Origin: CBFIDA01 sp965661085
Lineage (GTDB): Bacteria > Pseudomonadota > Gammaproteobacteria > Comchoanobacterales > Comchoanobacteraceae
DNA length: 64,000 bases
Direction of reading: 5' to 3'
NCBI GenBank assembly: GCA_965661085.1
Contig: CBFIDA010000005.1
Coordinates: forward strand, 1-64,000
Below the pieces are notes generated by a model that saw only the letters and a list, made by a program, of their open reading frames with translations, searched no databases and was not told where the DNA came from. Position numbers and translations under genes: made by a program. Shown piece by piece: positions 24,227 through 32,138 of the stretch; within the stretch, counting starts at the first letter, position 1, and each line of letters starts with the position of its first letter.

Positions 24227-25697
24227 TACGCTCGGATGGCGTCTTGTTCATTGCGTTTTTTAGGCTTTCTAAATTATCATTATTCGTCGAATCAGTTGTA
24301 AATGCGTAACACGCTTTTTTGCGCGCTTTGCCAGACGCTGTCAACAGGGAGGTGTTTTTCATTCCTAGATACTTTTTGGTGTGGCCAACCTTGTTGTAAA
24401 GGGCAAGCAATCGTTGCACCAACTTTTTAAGGACTGATGGTTCTTCACTTGGATTCTGTGTGGCATCTTCGCTCTTTCTGTCATTGAGCGCCTGTCTGAC
24501 AGAGTTTTCCAGTGTTAAAATCTCTTCAGAAAGATTGGTATGTTCCGAATGGTATCGTTTTTGTTGCGAGGTTGCCTTGGTTTTAAGGGCTTGTAATTGT
24601 TTGGTCGATGATTCAATTTCATTTAGCTTGCGTTTTTTGTCTAGAATGGACACGTCCTTATAGGATGATTGTTCGTTGAGTTTTTTACCTAAGAGTTTAT
24701 GAAGATGCGTCAATACCTTCACGCGTTGTGCTTTAGGAAAGGCCTGTTGGATGAAAGTTTTGCGCTTGTGCTGAGCTACTTGAGAAAAACTGTCTCCTAA
24801 GCAGCGCCTGAAATTGGCTGTGGTGACCATGACCTCTGTTGCCAGTTTGCCCTTTTTATCCATTTTTTTATAGGCTTCGGTTTTTTTAAGTGCATTGATT
24901 TGTTTGTCATTGATGGTTTTGAATTCCTTTGCGAATTCGGCATCTAGCTGTTGATTTGGAGTGATTGCAGCGATGGCACCGGTGTCGACAATGGTGTCCA
25001 CTTGATTGTAATGATTGGTGAATGCATACTTTTTAAGCATTGGTTGCTTGAGATCATTGAATATTTGACGTGTGAACTCGTCAGATTGTGCGGCCAGATC
25101 ATAAGTTGGGCATGTGCCATTTTTGATTGCGTCAGCAAGCTTACCATTGATCATGCCAGTAGGGCGTCCGGCTGTAAAAGAAATGCCTTTCTTGGCATTC
25201 GGCGACTGGCATACTTTTTGTGCACGCTGTGAAGAAGACAGTTTGCTTGATGCTGAAATCTTTTTGACGCTTCCATCAGCACCAAACGTGATGCCATCAT
25301 CTTGGCCTGGGTCAAAGGATGGGTCGTTTTCGATTTCTTTCAACACTGGATCGTTTTCTGGTGTGCGTACCTTATGTTTATCAGCGGCTTCCTTCTTGAT
25401 TTCCTTATAAACCTCTAGCTTGGTTTGGCGGTGCAGTGTCATGAATGCATCCTCATCAACCTTTTGCTTCCATTTGGGATATTCTTTAGAGGCTATTTTG
25501 GCTTTAAGACATGCTATGTAATATTCTTTTGCTGCTGCTAAAGCACTCTGATTTTCTTTTTTCTTATCATCTGACCCAGCAGCGCTTTCTGAGATCTTTC
25601 TGGGTGATTGTACCTCCCTCTCTGTTGGGGGATTTACCATGTCCAGCAGTTTGGTTGCCAATAGGCTTGAGATCTTCAGTTTGGGTTTGTTGGCCAT
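24153..25697 (-). CDS. Uncharacterised Lys-rich coiled-coil protein, effector candidate
   Basis: An unrecognised 514-residue protein, strongly charged and Lys-rich, without signal peptide or membrane segment. It begins MANKPKLKISSLLATKLLD, has an acidic loop (NDPSFDPGQDDGITFGADG) near residue 130, and a predicted coiled coil around residues 350-420 (KRKLNEIESSTKQLQALKTK, then SEEILTLENSVRQALNDR). The gene is clearly AT-richer than its housekeeping neighbours: bases 24661-24720 have 21 G+C of 60, against 32 of 60 in a sample line of lpd. It shares a promoter type with the gene at 28311. Size, composition and position suggest a horizontally acquired or host-directed protein, but there is no domain to prove it. 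Confidence 0.7.
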   Translation of the reverse strand: MANKPKLKISSLLATKLLDMVNPPTEREVQSPRKISESAAGSDDKKKENQSALAAAKEYYIACLKAKIASKEYPKWKQKVDEDAFMTLHRQTKLEVYKEIKKEAADKHKVRTPENDPVLKEIENDPSFDPGQDDGITFGADGSVKKISASSKLSSSQRAQKVCQSPNAKKGISFTAGRPTGMINGKLADAIKNGTCPTYDLAAQSDEFTRQIFNDLKQPMLKKYAFTNHYNQVDTIVDTGAIAAITPNQQLDAEFAKEFKTINDKQINALKKTEAYKKMDKKGKLATEVMVTTANFRRCLGDSFSQVAQHKRKTFIQQAFPKAQRVKVLTHLHKLLGKKLNEQSSYKDVSILDKKRKLNEIESSTKQLQALKTKATSQQKRYHSEHTNLSEEILTLENSVRQALNDRKSEDATQNPSEEPSVLKKLVQRLLALYNKVGHTKKYLGMKNTSLLTASGKARKKACYAFTTDSTNNDNLESLKNAMNKTPSERIKAARTSQESMQFGSTQENNYSPE

Positions 25698-25723
25698 GAC
25701 ATGTTCCTCACGTTCGGTTTTTG

Positions 25724-25752
25724 ATTATAGTATGTCTGTTTTATAAATGTTG
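25724..25752 (-). promoter_or_regulatory. Promoter of the 25697 gene with CAACAW -35
   Basis: On the minus strand CAACAT (25747-25752), 17 bases, TATAAT (25724-25729, perfect), then CAAAAA. The gene starting at 28311 has the same arrangement. The -35 does not resemble TTGACA, which suggests an activator or an alternative recognition element. Confidence 0.5.
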
Positions 25753-25815
25753 TTGGGATGTGGCTATTTATTGTTTCAGTTTAAACCATCAGTCTTAATC
25801 TTTTGTGAAGGCCCA

Positions 25816-28311
25816 TCACGTATGTCTCATTTTATTTTCCACTTGCGACTTACGTTCGGCGGGGTTGAGGAATGAGCCCTCCTGAGCTACCCTTGTGCCT
25901 TGCACCTGGTTTTGTTTTAGTTCCGCGGCAGTCATGGCAGGTTTGCCCGTTAACGGATCACCAGATTTGGATATGAAGATGCTGTTGGTAATGATATTTT
26001 TAAGTTTTGTGCGTTCTTTACCTAGTAACAATGGTGACTTTTCAATTTGTGTTTGTATTGCGCGGAGCCACTGTTGGTGGTGCCACGCCATGAGTAAGGT
26101 TTGGGGGGCATTCACTGAGGATTGGTCTGATGGCATTTTTTCCCGATACGCTTCCAGTGAGGTTTGCAAAGGTTTGTTTTCTTCATCTATGCAGCCCTCG
26201 AGTTTTTTGGCTTCCTGTTTGATGTATTGCAAGAGTGGCGCTATCTCATTAGATTTGGTTTCTAATCCATAATCTTTATATTCCATCAAGAACGCACAGT
26301 ACTTTACCAATTTTTCGATGGGTTGGGGTTCGATGGGGCCGGTTTTGCCCAAAAAACCATCGAACCAGCGAATCTTCTTCCTGGTGGGAGCGTCTGGAGC
26401 TTGAAGGCCTTGTTTGCCTTGTATTTCTTTCGCGGTGTTCGCCCACTTTCCGTTTTTAAACTGATATAGAGTGCCCTCAGGGTCTATCCCCTTCAATCTG
26501 GCCCATGATTGGCTTATGGTTGTTTGCAGTGCACCAAGCGATGCTTCCGCATCTTCCCGGGAGATCTCGTTGGACAATCTTTCTTTTTGCTCTGATCCTT
26601 TCCGTGAGTCGGCTGAAGTGAATATGCTTTTTTGTTCTGATTTTGATTCGTCTCTTGCTTCTTGTCCCCCATGTGATTTGGATGTCTTGTTCGCAGCACT
26701 GAGTTTAGAAAAAAAAGTATAAAGGGCATCCAGTGCAAAAAATGGAGCTAGAATGACCCCTGTGGCGGCTAAAATTATGTTGAAGTTACCGCTTTTGAAA
26801 CTCCGGATTTCACGGTAAACCGACGGTTTTCCTTCTGTAATACCATGGTAGATTAGATGAAGTGCTAAGCATGGTGAGAAAACAATAAGAAGAAAGGTTT
26901 TAAAGGGGTTGGTGATGATTGCTGTAAGGTTTTTCCAAATGAAGGTACCCAGCCAGGCGATGCCTCTGCCCAATGCTTTGATGCCTGCCCAGACTTGGAT
27001 GCCAAGCCAGGCGATGCCTTTGCCCAATGCTTTGATGCCTACCCAGACTTGGGTGCCAAGCCATTTTAAGTTTTCTTTGGTTTTAAAGCGCCAGGAGGCC
27101 TCATATTGTTTTTGTGCTGCATTGCTCAAGAACGTTGAGGCGTCCTTTTGTACCTGTGTGAGGTCCAGACTCAATATGTGCTTGATATGGGCCTGACACA
27201 AAATCGTTGGAAGCTTTGCTTCCTGTAGATCAAGGGTGTGTTGGCGCAATGCATCCAATGCAACTTGGCCAGCCTGAGTCAATAGGCCATGATCATGGAG
27301 CTCCGATAGGGTCGCCATCAGACGCAGTTGGTCTTCTTGGCTTGTTTTTTCATCGTCTTGGGCAAGTCGACCCGCAAGTTCATCCACTTGTTGTGTTTTG
27401 ATGAGGGCATGATGGTATTGTTCGTCTTGATTCAATTCCTGTAAAATCTGTTTGGCCTCGGTGCTGAATGGCCAAAAGTTCAGCCATGGTTTTGCGGTCG
27501 GTTTTTTGGGCATGTGGTAGAGTGCACTTTCATTCGTGGGGGTGTCGAGCTCAAACCTCATCTGGTTGGGTTGGGGGCCGAGACCCAGTGCAGCATCAAG
27601 CACTGCATCGATGGTGCTGTTGTTGGGACCCAGCCACCCTCGGAAGTGGTTTTTGGTGGCCTTTCGGATGGCATCAATTTTATTTTTTAAGAGGCGTTGT
27701 GTTTGATTTTGGGACAGCATCACTGCTTCGATCCAGGCGATCATTTTTATTCGGATGGTCATCGGCGCATTGATTTTGTTCAATTCTGTTTCGGCAGCTG
27801 CTATGATTTTATCTTTATTGTTTTCCTCACTGAGCATGTATGACCGATCACCTATTGTGATTGATTTGGATGGTTGACCGGTCAATCGAGAACGTATGAG
27901 CCGTGACAGCAGAATGTCGTTGTCTCGATGACATTTGGTTTTAAACAGTAAGGCTGTTCTTTTCTTCGGCGCCTCAGGCACGGACACCTTGTGCTTTTTC
28001 ACAATTGTTTGACCCCATGTTTCACCTCCTAGTTTTGACAAATTGAAGCAATTGTCAGAGTTTACCAAAGCATCCTGGCACACGGGGTCATCTGTTGTGC
28101 TGTGCATATATGCTACAATGGCTTTCGCCCTTTTTAGTATTTTTTGTTGGGGTGATGTATCTTTGAGCGATTTGGACTCTTCTTCTTTGCCAGCTACTTT
28201 TTCATCTTGGCCTGGATCTTGCGGGCCATCATTGTTTTGGAGTGAGGCCATAAACGCCTTTACCCATGAATCATAGTGTGTGTTGCGGGCCTTTTGTTTG
28301 GGCTGGTTCAT
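25816..28311 (-). CDS. Large uncharacterised protein with amphipathic repeats and membrane segments
   Basis: An unrecognised 831-residue protein. Residues 1-100 are charged and hydrophilic; the middle is helical with LLSRLIRSRLTGQ-type stretches. Around residues 410-460 an 18-residue unit rich in Trp, Gly and Ile (WLGIQVWAGIKALGRGIA) is repeated, followed by two hydrophobic segments (TFLLIVFSPCLALHLIYHG near 470 and FNIILAATGVILAPFFALDA near 510). The C-terminal third is charged and soluble. There is no N-terminal signal peptide. The frame stays open upstream through rplM on the other strand, so I start at the ATG at 28311, just after a perfect TATAAT. A membrane-inserting secreted effector is one reading; no family supports it. 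Confidence 0.7.
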   Translation of the reverse strand: MNQPKQKARNTHYDSWVKAFMASLQNNDGPQDPGQDEKVAGKEEESKSLKDTSPQQKILKRAKAIVAYMHSTTDDPVCQDALVNSDNCFNLSKLGGETWGQTIVKKHKVSVPEAPKKRTALLFKTKCHRDNDILLSRLIRSRLTGQPSKSITIGDRSYMLSEENNKDKIIAAAETELNKINAPMTIRIKMIAWIEAVMLSQNQTQRLLKNKIDAIRKATKNHFRGWLGPNNSTIDAVLDAALGLGPQPNQMRFELDTPTNESALYHMPKKPTAKPWLNFWPFSTEAKQILQELNQDEQYHHALIKTQQVDELAGRLAQDDEKTSQEDQLRLMATLSELHDHGLLTQAGQVALDALRQHTLDLQEAKLPTILCQAHIKHILSLDLTQVQKDASTFLSNAAQKQYEASWRFKTKENLKWLGTQVWVGIKALGKGIAWLGIQVWAGIKALGRGIAWLGTFIWKNLTAIITNPFKTFLLIVFSPCLALHLIYHGITEGKPSVYREIRSFKSGNFNIILAATGVILAPFFALDALYTFFSKLSAANKTSKSHGGQEARDESKSEQKSIFTSADSRKGSEQKERLSNEISREDAEASLGALQTTISQSWARLKGIDPEGTLYQFKNGKWANTAKEIQGKQGLQAPDAPTRKKIRWFDGFLGKTGPIEPQPIEKLVKYCAFLMEYKDYGLETKSNEIAPLLQYIKQEAKKLEGCIDEENKPLQTSLEAYREKMPSDQSSVNAPQTLLMAWHHQQWLRAIQTQIEKSPLLLGKERTKLKNIITNSIFISKSGDPLTGKPAMTAAELKQNQVQGTRVAQEGSFLNPAERKSQVENKMRHT
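26951..27058. repeat. 54-bp tandem repeat inside the 831-aa gene
   Basis: Two adjacent copies with a period of 54 bases, for example AGCCAGGCGATGCC at 26951 and again at 27005, differing at only a few positions; partial copies flank them. Each codes on the minus strand for an 18-residue Trp/Gly/Ile-rich unit. The near identity indicates recent duplication within the gene. Confidence 0.85.
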
Positions 28312-28333
28312 GATGCGCTCTGTTGTTTTTTGA

Positions 28334-28362
28334 ATTATAGGCTTGATGCTGAAAAATTGTTG
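28334..28362 (-). promoter_or_regulatory. Promoter of the 28311 gene with CAACAW -35
   Basis: On the minus strand CAACAA (28357-28362), 17 bases, TATAAT (28334-28339, perfect), then TCAAAAAA. Spacing and flanks match the promoter of the 25697 gene. Transcription would begin about 16 bases before the ATG. Confidence 0.5.
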
Positions 28363-28515
28363 TTTTTTAGAATCATGATGGCATGAAAAAATGAAGTGTG
28401 CCTTAAGTGGGGCATGGATCGATGTGCGTGCATGCATGTGGAGAAAGTTTGTTAAAAAGCTTGTTTTGTTGGTCGATGTCCTGTATGTTACTTCTATTTT
28501 CTGTGGAGAAAAACG

Positions 28516-28965
28516 ATGCGCGTTACTGCAAGTCCTAAACCAGGCCAAATCGATCAGTCCTGGTATGTGCTTGATCTGGCTCAAACAGACATCAGCTTGG
28601 GCCGTGTGGCCACAGCGCTTGCCAGAGTCTTGATGGGCAAACACAAGCCTGCTTATGCCGAGCATGTTGACATCGGTGATTACGTTGTGGTTCTGAACAC
28701 TGCTCAAGCCACGGTTACAGGCAACAAGCGCCAAGGCAAAGTTTACAACTGGCATACCGGTTATCCTGGTGGCATCAAAGAAGCAACATTTGATGAAATG
28801 GTGGCACGTGATCCCAACAAGGTGTTGCGTTTGGCTGTCAAACGCATGTTGCCAAGAGGGCCGCGTGGACGAGCCATGCTCAAGAAATTGAAGCTTTTTG
28901 CCGCCAATGATCACCATCATCAGGCACAAAAACTGGTCACATTCCCGTTTTTGTCCGATAAGTGA
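28516..28965 (+). CDS. rplM: 50S ribosomal protein L13
   Basis: L13 is an early assembly protein of the large subunit. The protein (149 aa, E. coli 142) has WYVLDLAQTDISLGRVATALA, the HVDIGDYVVVLN segment, and VKRMLPRGPRGRAMLKKL with the conserved MLP motif. GGAG lies 7 bases before the ATG. It opens the rplM-rpsI-sspA-sspB run typical of gammaproteobacteria. It is divergent from the 831-aa gene; its own promoter is not obvious. Confidence 0.96.
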   Translation: MRVTASPKPGQIDQSWYVLDLAQTDISLGRVATALARVLMGKHKPAYAEHVDIGDYVVVLNTAQATVTGNKRQGKVYNWHTGYPGGIKEATFDEMVARDPNKVLRLAVKRMLPRGPRGRAMLKKLKLFAANDHHHQAQKLVTFPFLSDK

Positions 28966-29016
28966 TGCGTCCGATCATCGTACTTCAACACACACCAATA
29001 ACAGAGGAGTCCAACC

Positions 29017-29766
29017 ATGTCTCAAAAGAAAACCGAAGTTGATCAAAAAACAGAAACCAAACCCAAAGCCGCAACAAAGAAAACCGTTGCCAAAAAACCT
29101 GCTGCAGCCAAAAAGGCCACTGCTGAGAAAAAAACCAGTGTGAAAAAGCCAGCGGCAAAAAAAACCGAAGCCAAAGCAACCACCAAAAAGCCAGCGGCAA
29201 AAAAAACCACCAGTGCTTCAAAAACCGGTGCACTGCTTGACAAAACCATGGCTGCCGAAATGACGGCCACGGTCAAAAAAACCGCTAAAAAAACCACACC
29301 TCAGAAAAAAACTGCATCGATTTACATCTCTGCTATCGGACGACGTAAGACTTCCGTAGCGCGTGTATACATCAAGCGTGGTTCAGGCCAAATTTTGGTC
29401 AATAAAAAGCCATTGAACACCCAATTCACAGAAACCTCCAATCAATACCATCTCATCCTAAAGCCCTTGGTTGATCTGGATGTCATGGATCAATTTGATG
29501 TGGTGGTGCGTGTGCGTGGCGGTGGTAAAGCAGGGCAGGCTGGCGCCATTCAATTGGGCATTGCCAGAGCATTGGATCGTTTTGAATTGACAGATTTGGG
29601 GCTTGAGTCTTCTACACACGAAGAGCAGTTGGCGATGTTGCCATCAAGGCCATGGCGTGTGGCCCTGAAACAACTTGGTTTATTGACACGTGATGCACGC
29701 ATCATTGAGCGTAAGAAGTTTGGTCTTCGTAAAGCGCGTAAGAAAGAGCAATATTCAAAACGTTGA
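29017..29766 (+). CDS. rpsI: 30S ribosomal protein S9 with histone-H1-like N-terminal extension
   Basis: S9 contacts the P-site tRNA through its C-terminal tail, here KKFGLRKARKKEQYSKR, which is intact. The S9 domain begins near residue 102 (IYISAIGRRKTSVARV). Before it are about 100 extra residues made almost only of Lys, Ala, Thr and Pro (units such as KKPAAKKTEAKATTKKPAAK), as in eukaryotic histone H1 or bacterial AlgP/Hc1-like tails. The domain also has an insertion of about 20 residues relative to E. coli in the region LTDLGLESSTHEEQLAML. GAGGAG stands 7 bases before the first ATG, so the long form (249 aa, E. coli 130) should be made. It lies 51 bases behind rplM. Confidence 0.95.
   Translation: MSQKKTEVDQKTETKPKAATKKTVAKKPAAAKKATAEKKTSVKKPAAKKTEAKATTKKPAAKKTTSASKTGALLDKTMAAEMTATVKKTAKKTTPQKKTASIYISAIGRRKTSVARVYIKRGSGQILVNKKPLNTQFTETSNQYHLILKPLVDLDVMDQFDVVVRVRGGGKAGQAGAIQLGIARALDRFELTDLGLESSTHEEQLAMLPSRPWRVALKQLGLLTRDARIIERKKFGLRKARKKEQYSKR
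29143..29208 (+). repeat. 24-bp direct repeat in the rpsI extension
   Basis: The same 24 bases, coding for the KKPAAKKT core, occur at 29143-29166 and 29185-29208, 42 bases (14 codons) apart. This points to growth of the basic extension by duplication. Confidence 0.8.
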
Positions 29767-29818
29767 TTTTTTGGTGTGCATGCTGCATGCACTGGTCATT
29801 CATTGGAGCTGAGTCGCC

Positions 29819-30448
29819 ATGTCAACCCTTGTGAAACGTTCATCGATGACGTTGTTTTCAGATCCCTCAGATGCACACAGCCATCAAGTGCGCATGGTTT
29901 TGGCAGAAAAAGGCATCACCGTCGACATCTTTCATGTCGAGCCAGGTACCACAAACGAAGATTTGCTGCAGCTCAACCCTTCGCATCAGTTGCCTACGTT
30001 GGTGGATCGAGATTTGGTGTTGATGCATGCGCGCATCATCATGGAATATCTGGATGAGCGCTTCCCCCACCCACCGTTGTTGCCTGTGTATCCCATCGCT
30101 CGTGCAAAGTCTCGGCTGTTGATACAACAAATCCATGAAGACTGGTATCCACATTTGATGAAGTTACAAGCCAATGCAAACGACAAAAAGGCTTTGTCTG
30201 ATTTGATGGATCAATTGTTGCAGGTCAATGCCTTGTTCGGACAAATGCCATTTTTCCTCAGCCAAGAGTTCTCGATGGTCGATTGTTGCATTGCGCCATT
30301 GTTGTGGCGGTTGCAAGGACTTGGCATCACATGGCCAAAGGGATCTGAGGCAATTCAGGCCTACATGCACCGTGTTTTCGAACGCAACAGCTTCCAAGCT
30401 AGTCTTTCTGAAATAGAATTTGATATGGTGGATGAACTCGAAGTTTGA
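29819..30448 (+). CDS. sspA: Stringent starvation protein A
   Basis: SspA is a GST-fold protein that binds RNA polymerase and alters transcription in starvation and, in pathogens, virulence gene expression. The match to E. coli is close: MTLFSDPSDAHSHQVRMVLAEKG, LPTLVDRDLVLMHARIIMEY, LDERFPHPPLLPVYP and FSMVDCCIAPLLWRL. It probably lacks glutathione activity like other SspA. Start at 29819 (GGAG 10 bases upstream) matches the E. coli N-terminus including the KRS segment before MTLF. It follows rpsI without the cytochrome bc1 genes found between them in many relatives. Confidence 0.96.
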   Translation: MSTLVKRSSMTLFSDPSDAHSHQVRMVLAEKGITVDIFHVEPGTTNEDLLQLNPSHQLPTLVDRDLVLMHARIIMEYLDERFPHPPLLPVYPIARAKSRLLIQQIHEDWYPHLMKLQANANDKKALSDLMDQLLQVNALFGQMPFFLSQEFSMVDCCIAPLLWRLQGLGITWPKGSEAIQAYMHRVFERNSFQASLSEIEFDMVDELEV

Positions 30449-30467
30449 CCGCATTGTGGAGCACACC

Positions 30468-30908
30468 ATGACAATGACCTCAAACCGTTCCTACTTGACT
30501 CGAGCCATTCGGGACTGGATCAATGACAATGGCCTGACACCTCACGTTGTTGTCGATGCATCTGCCGAAGGTGTTGAGGTGCCGGTAGAGCACATTGACG
30601 ATGCCCAACAAATCGTTTTGGATGTGTCAGAAAACATGGTGCGCAATTTTGAGTTGAACATGACGCATCTCTCCTTTGATGCCGCTTTTCCTGGTGTGAT
30701 TTACCACATACACGTGCCTGTATCGGCCATCATGGCCATCTATTGTAAGGATAATGGCCAAGGCATCGTCTTTGAGGAAGAAGAAGAGTGGGACATGCCT
30801 GCACCAACCACACCGCATTTTCAAGCGTTGGAGGGCGGGGCAACCGATGATCCCAGTGACACACCACCAAAGCCCAAGGGCAAGCATCATCTCAAAATCA
30901 TCAAGTGA
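30468..30908 (+). CDS. sspB: ClpXP adaptor SspB
   Basis: SspB tethers ssrA-tagged and other substrates to ClpXP. The folded part (SYLTRAIRDWINDNGLTPHV, VSENMVRNFELNMTHLSFDA, then FPGVIYHIHVPVSAIMAIY) is followed by a flexible acidic and Pro-rich linker and a C-terminal HLKIIK that corresponds to the LRVVK tail which binds the ClpX zinc domain. The ATG at 30468 has GGAG 6 bases upstream and gives 146 aa. It lies 19 bases after sspA. Confidence 0.95.
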   Translation: MTMTSNRSYLTRAIRDWINDNGLTPHVVVDASAEGVEVPVEHIDDAQQIVLDVSENMVRNFELNMTHLSFDAAFPGVIYHIHVPVSAIMAIYCKDNGQGIVFEEEEEWDMPAPTTPHFQALEGGATDDPSDTPPKPKGKHHLKIIK

Positions 30909-30965
30909 TTCACACCAATGCGTTGAAATGTATTTGGTTTTGTGCTAGTTTATGATTTTTGGGTA

Positions 30966-32138
30966 ATGGGTATGACAATGTATACCGTTCTACTTTTCTT
31001 CGCCCAACCCATGGTCTACATCCCATTGGCCGTTTTAGCAGCGCTGGTTTTGTGCGTGTGGCTGTTTGGTCGTGGTGCAAGTGGTAACAGTTCAGAAGAA
31101 TACCAGGCGGTTGTTTCAAGCATGCCTACTAAGGGTCTTGAACCCACACAGTCCAAAGTGGTGCGCTCATGGAAAAAAAAATTCACTGATGTTTCAGGGC
31201 TTGCTGCAGCATGTAAAGAAGATATAAATAAGGATTTTGAGCAGGCAAATAATGTGACAAATGCAGAACATTCCCAATCACTGAGAGAAGGTATTGTCGA
31301 TACTTATAATGCCATGGTTGATGATGTGTTGCGCACTTTTATCGATGAAAAGAAGAGCGCGCCTAAGGCATCATACCCAATGCAAAATTTGGACACTTTT
31401 TTTAATCGGGTCATGTCGTCTTTTGTGCAAAAACGCTTTCCAAAACTGACTTCAATTGATATGTGTTCAAAGCATGTGGTGAAGGCATCGTTAGAGTTTT
31501 GCCGAGTATTTGAATCATTGCAAAAGAAGTTATTTTCTCAAAAGACTGAATCATCACTTCAAGCCTTCTCTGAGATGGATAAAATTGCCAGTCAGGCGCT
31601 ATCGGAAGCACGTGTGAAACGCTCAGGCCTTAAGTCTACTGATGATGGTATAGAGGACGTTGCACGAAAGATTGCGTCAAAGGTGAGAGACCCTTTTTAT
31701 GTGGGCATTCACGAGTGGCAACAGGGTGCTCTGGAGTTGAAGGGGGATGAGGATTCCGTTGTTGAAAAACTTAAGGATAACATCAATCTGGAGCTGAAAG
31801 CGCATCATATTTACCAAAAAACATGTACGCTCATACCGCGTCTCAGGGACAAGAAGGCATTTGAGCATGTGTCAAATGAAGCGTATAAGGAATGCTTCAA
31901 TTGTGTTGCTAAACATTTAGAAAAATGCCAAAAGAAACTAGATATTGTAGGGGGCTGCACGAATGTGATCGCCCTGAATATTTTTCATGCGACAGGAACT
32001 GTCTCAAAGCGAACGCTGAGTTACACACATGTTACTTCGTCCCTCAAATATGGGGATATATCATCCAAGCTTGATGGCCTAAATGCAGGTTTAGACAAGA
32101 TGCTTAATGCATCACCTAAAACCCAGCTAGGTGCTTGA
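30966..32138 (+). CDS. Uncharacterised protein with one N-terminal membrane anchor
   Basis: An unrecognised protein of about 390 aa. It begins with a strong hydrophobic helix (TVLLFFAQPMVYIPLAVLAALVLCVWLFG) followed by a long charged, mostly helical soluble part, AT-richer than the flanking ribosomal operon. The start is uncertain: GTG 30942 and ATGs at 30966, 30972 and 30978 are in frame. A TATGAT hexamer at 30951-30956 would favour one of the ATGs. It lies 57 bases after sspB on the same strand, and its end overlaps the convergent M50 peptidase gene by 23 bases. The topology suggests an inner-membrane-anchored protein; the role is unknown. Confidence 0.65.
   Translation: MGMTMYTVLLFFAQPMVYIPLAVLAALVLCVWLFGRGASGNSSEEYQAVVSSMPTKGLEPTQSKVVRSWKKKFTDVSGLAAACKEDINKDFEQANNVTNAEHSQSLREGIVDTYNAMVDDVLRTFIDEKKSAPKASYPMQNLDTFFNRVMSSFVQKRFPKLTSIDMCSKHVVKASLEFCRVFESLQKKLFSQKTESSLQAFSEMDKIASQALSEARVKRSGLKSTDDGIEDVARKIASKVRDPFYVGIHEWQQGALELKGDEDSVVEKLKDNINLELKAHHIYQKTCTLIPRLRDKKAFEHVSNEAYKECFNCVAKHLEKCQKKLDIVGGCTNVIALNIFHATGTVSKRTLSYTHVTSSLKYGDISSKLDGLNAGLDKMLNASPKTQLGA

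Noticed and set aside
25816..28929. 1037-codon frame running past rplM
   Set aside because: The part above 28311 lies antisense to rplM, is full of Cys and His and has no protein-like pattern. The gene start at 28311 follows a perfect -10.
29043..29297. Hydrophobic open frame antisense to the rpsI extension
   Set aside because: It looks like a membrane protein only because the complement of AAA/GCC-rich codons reads as Phe, Val and Ala. It is a mirror of low-complexity sequence.
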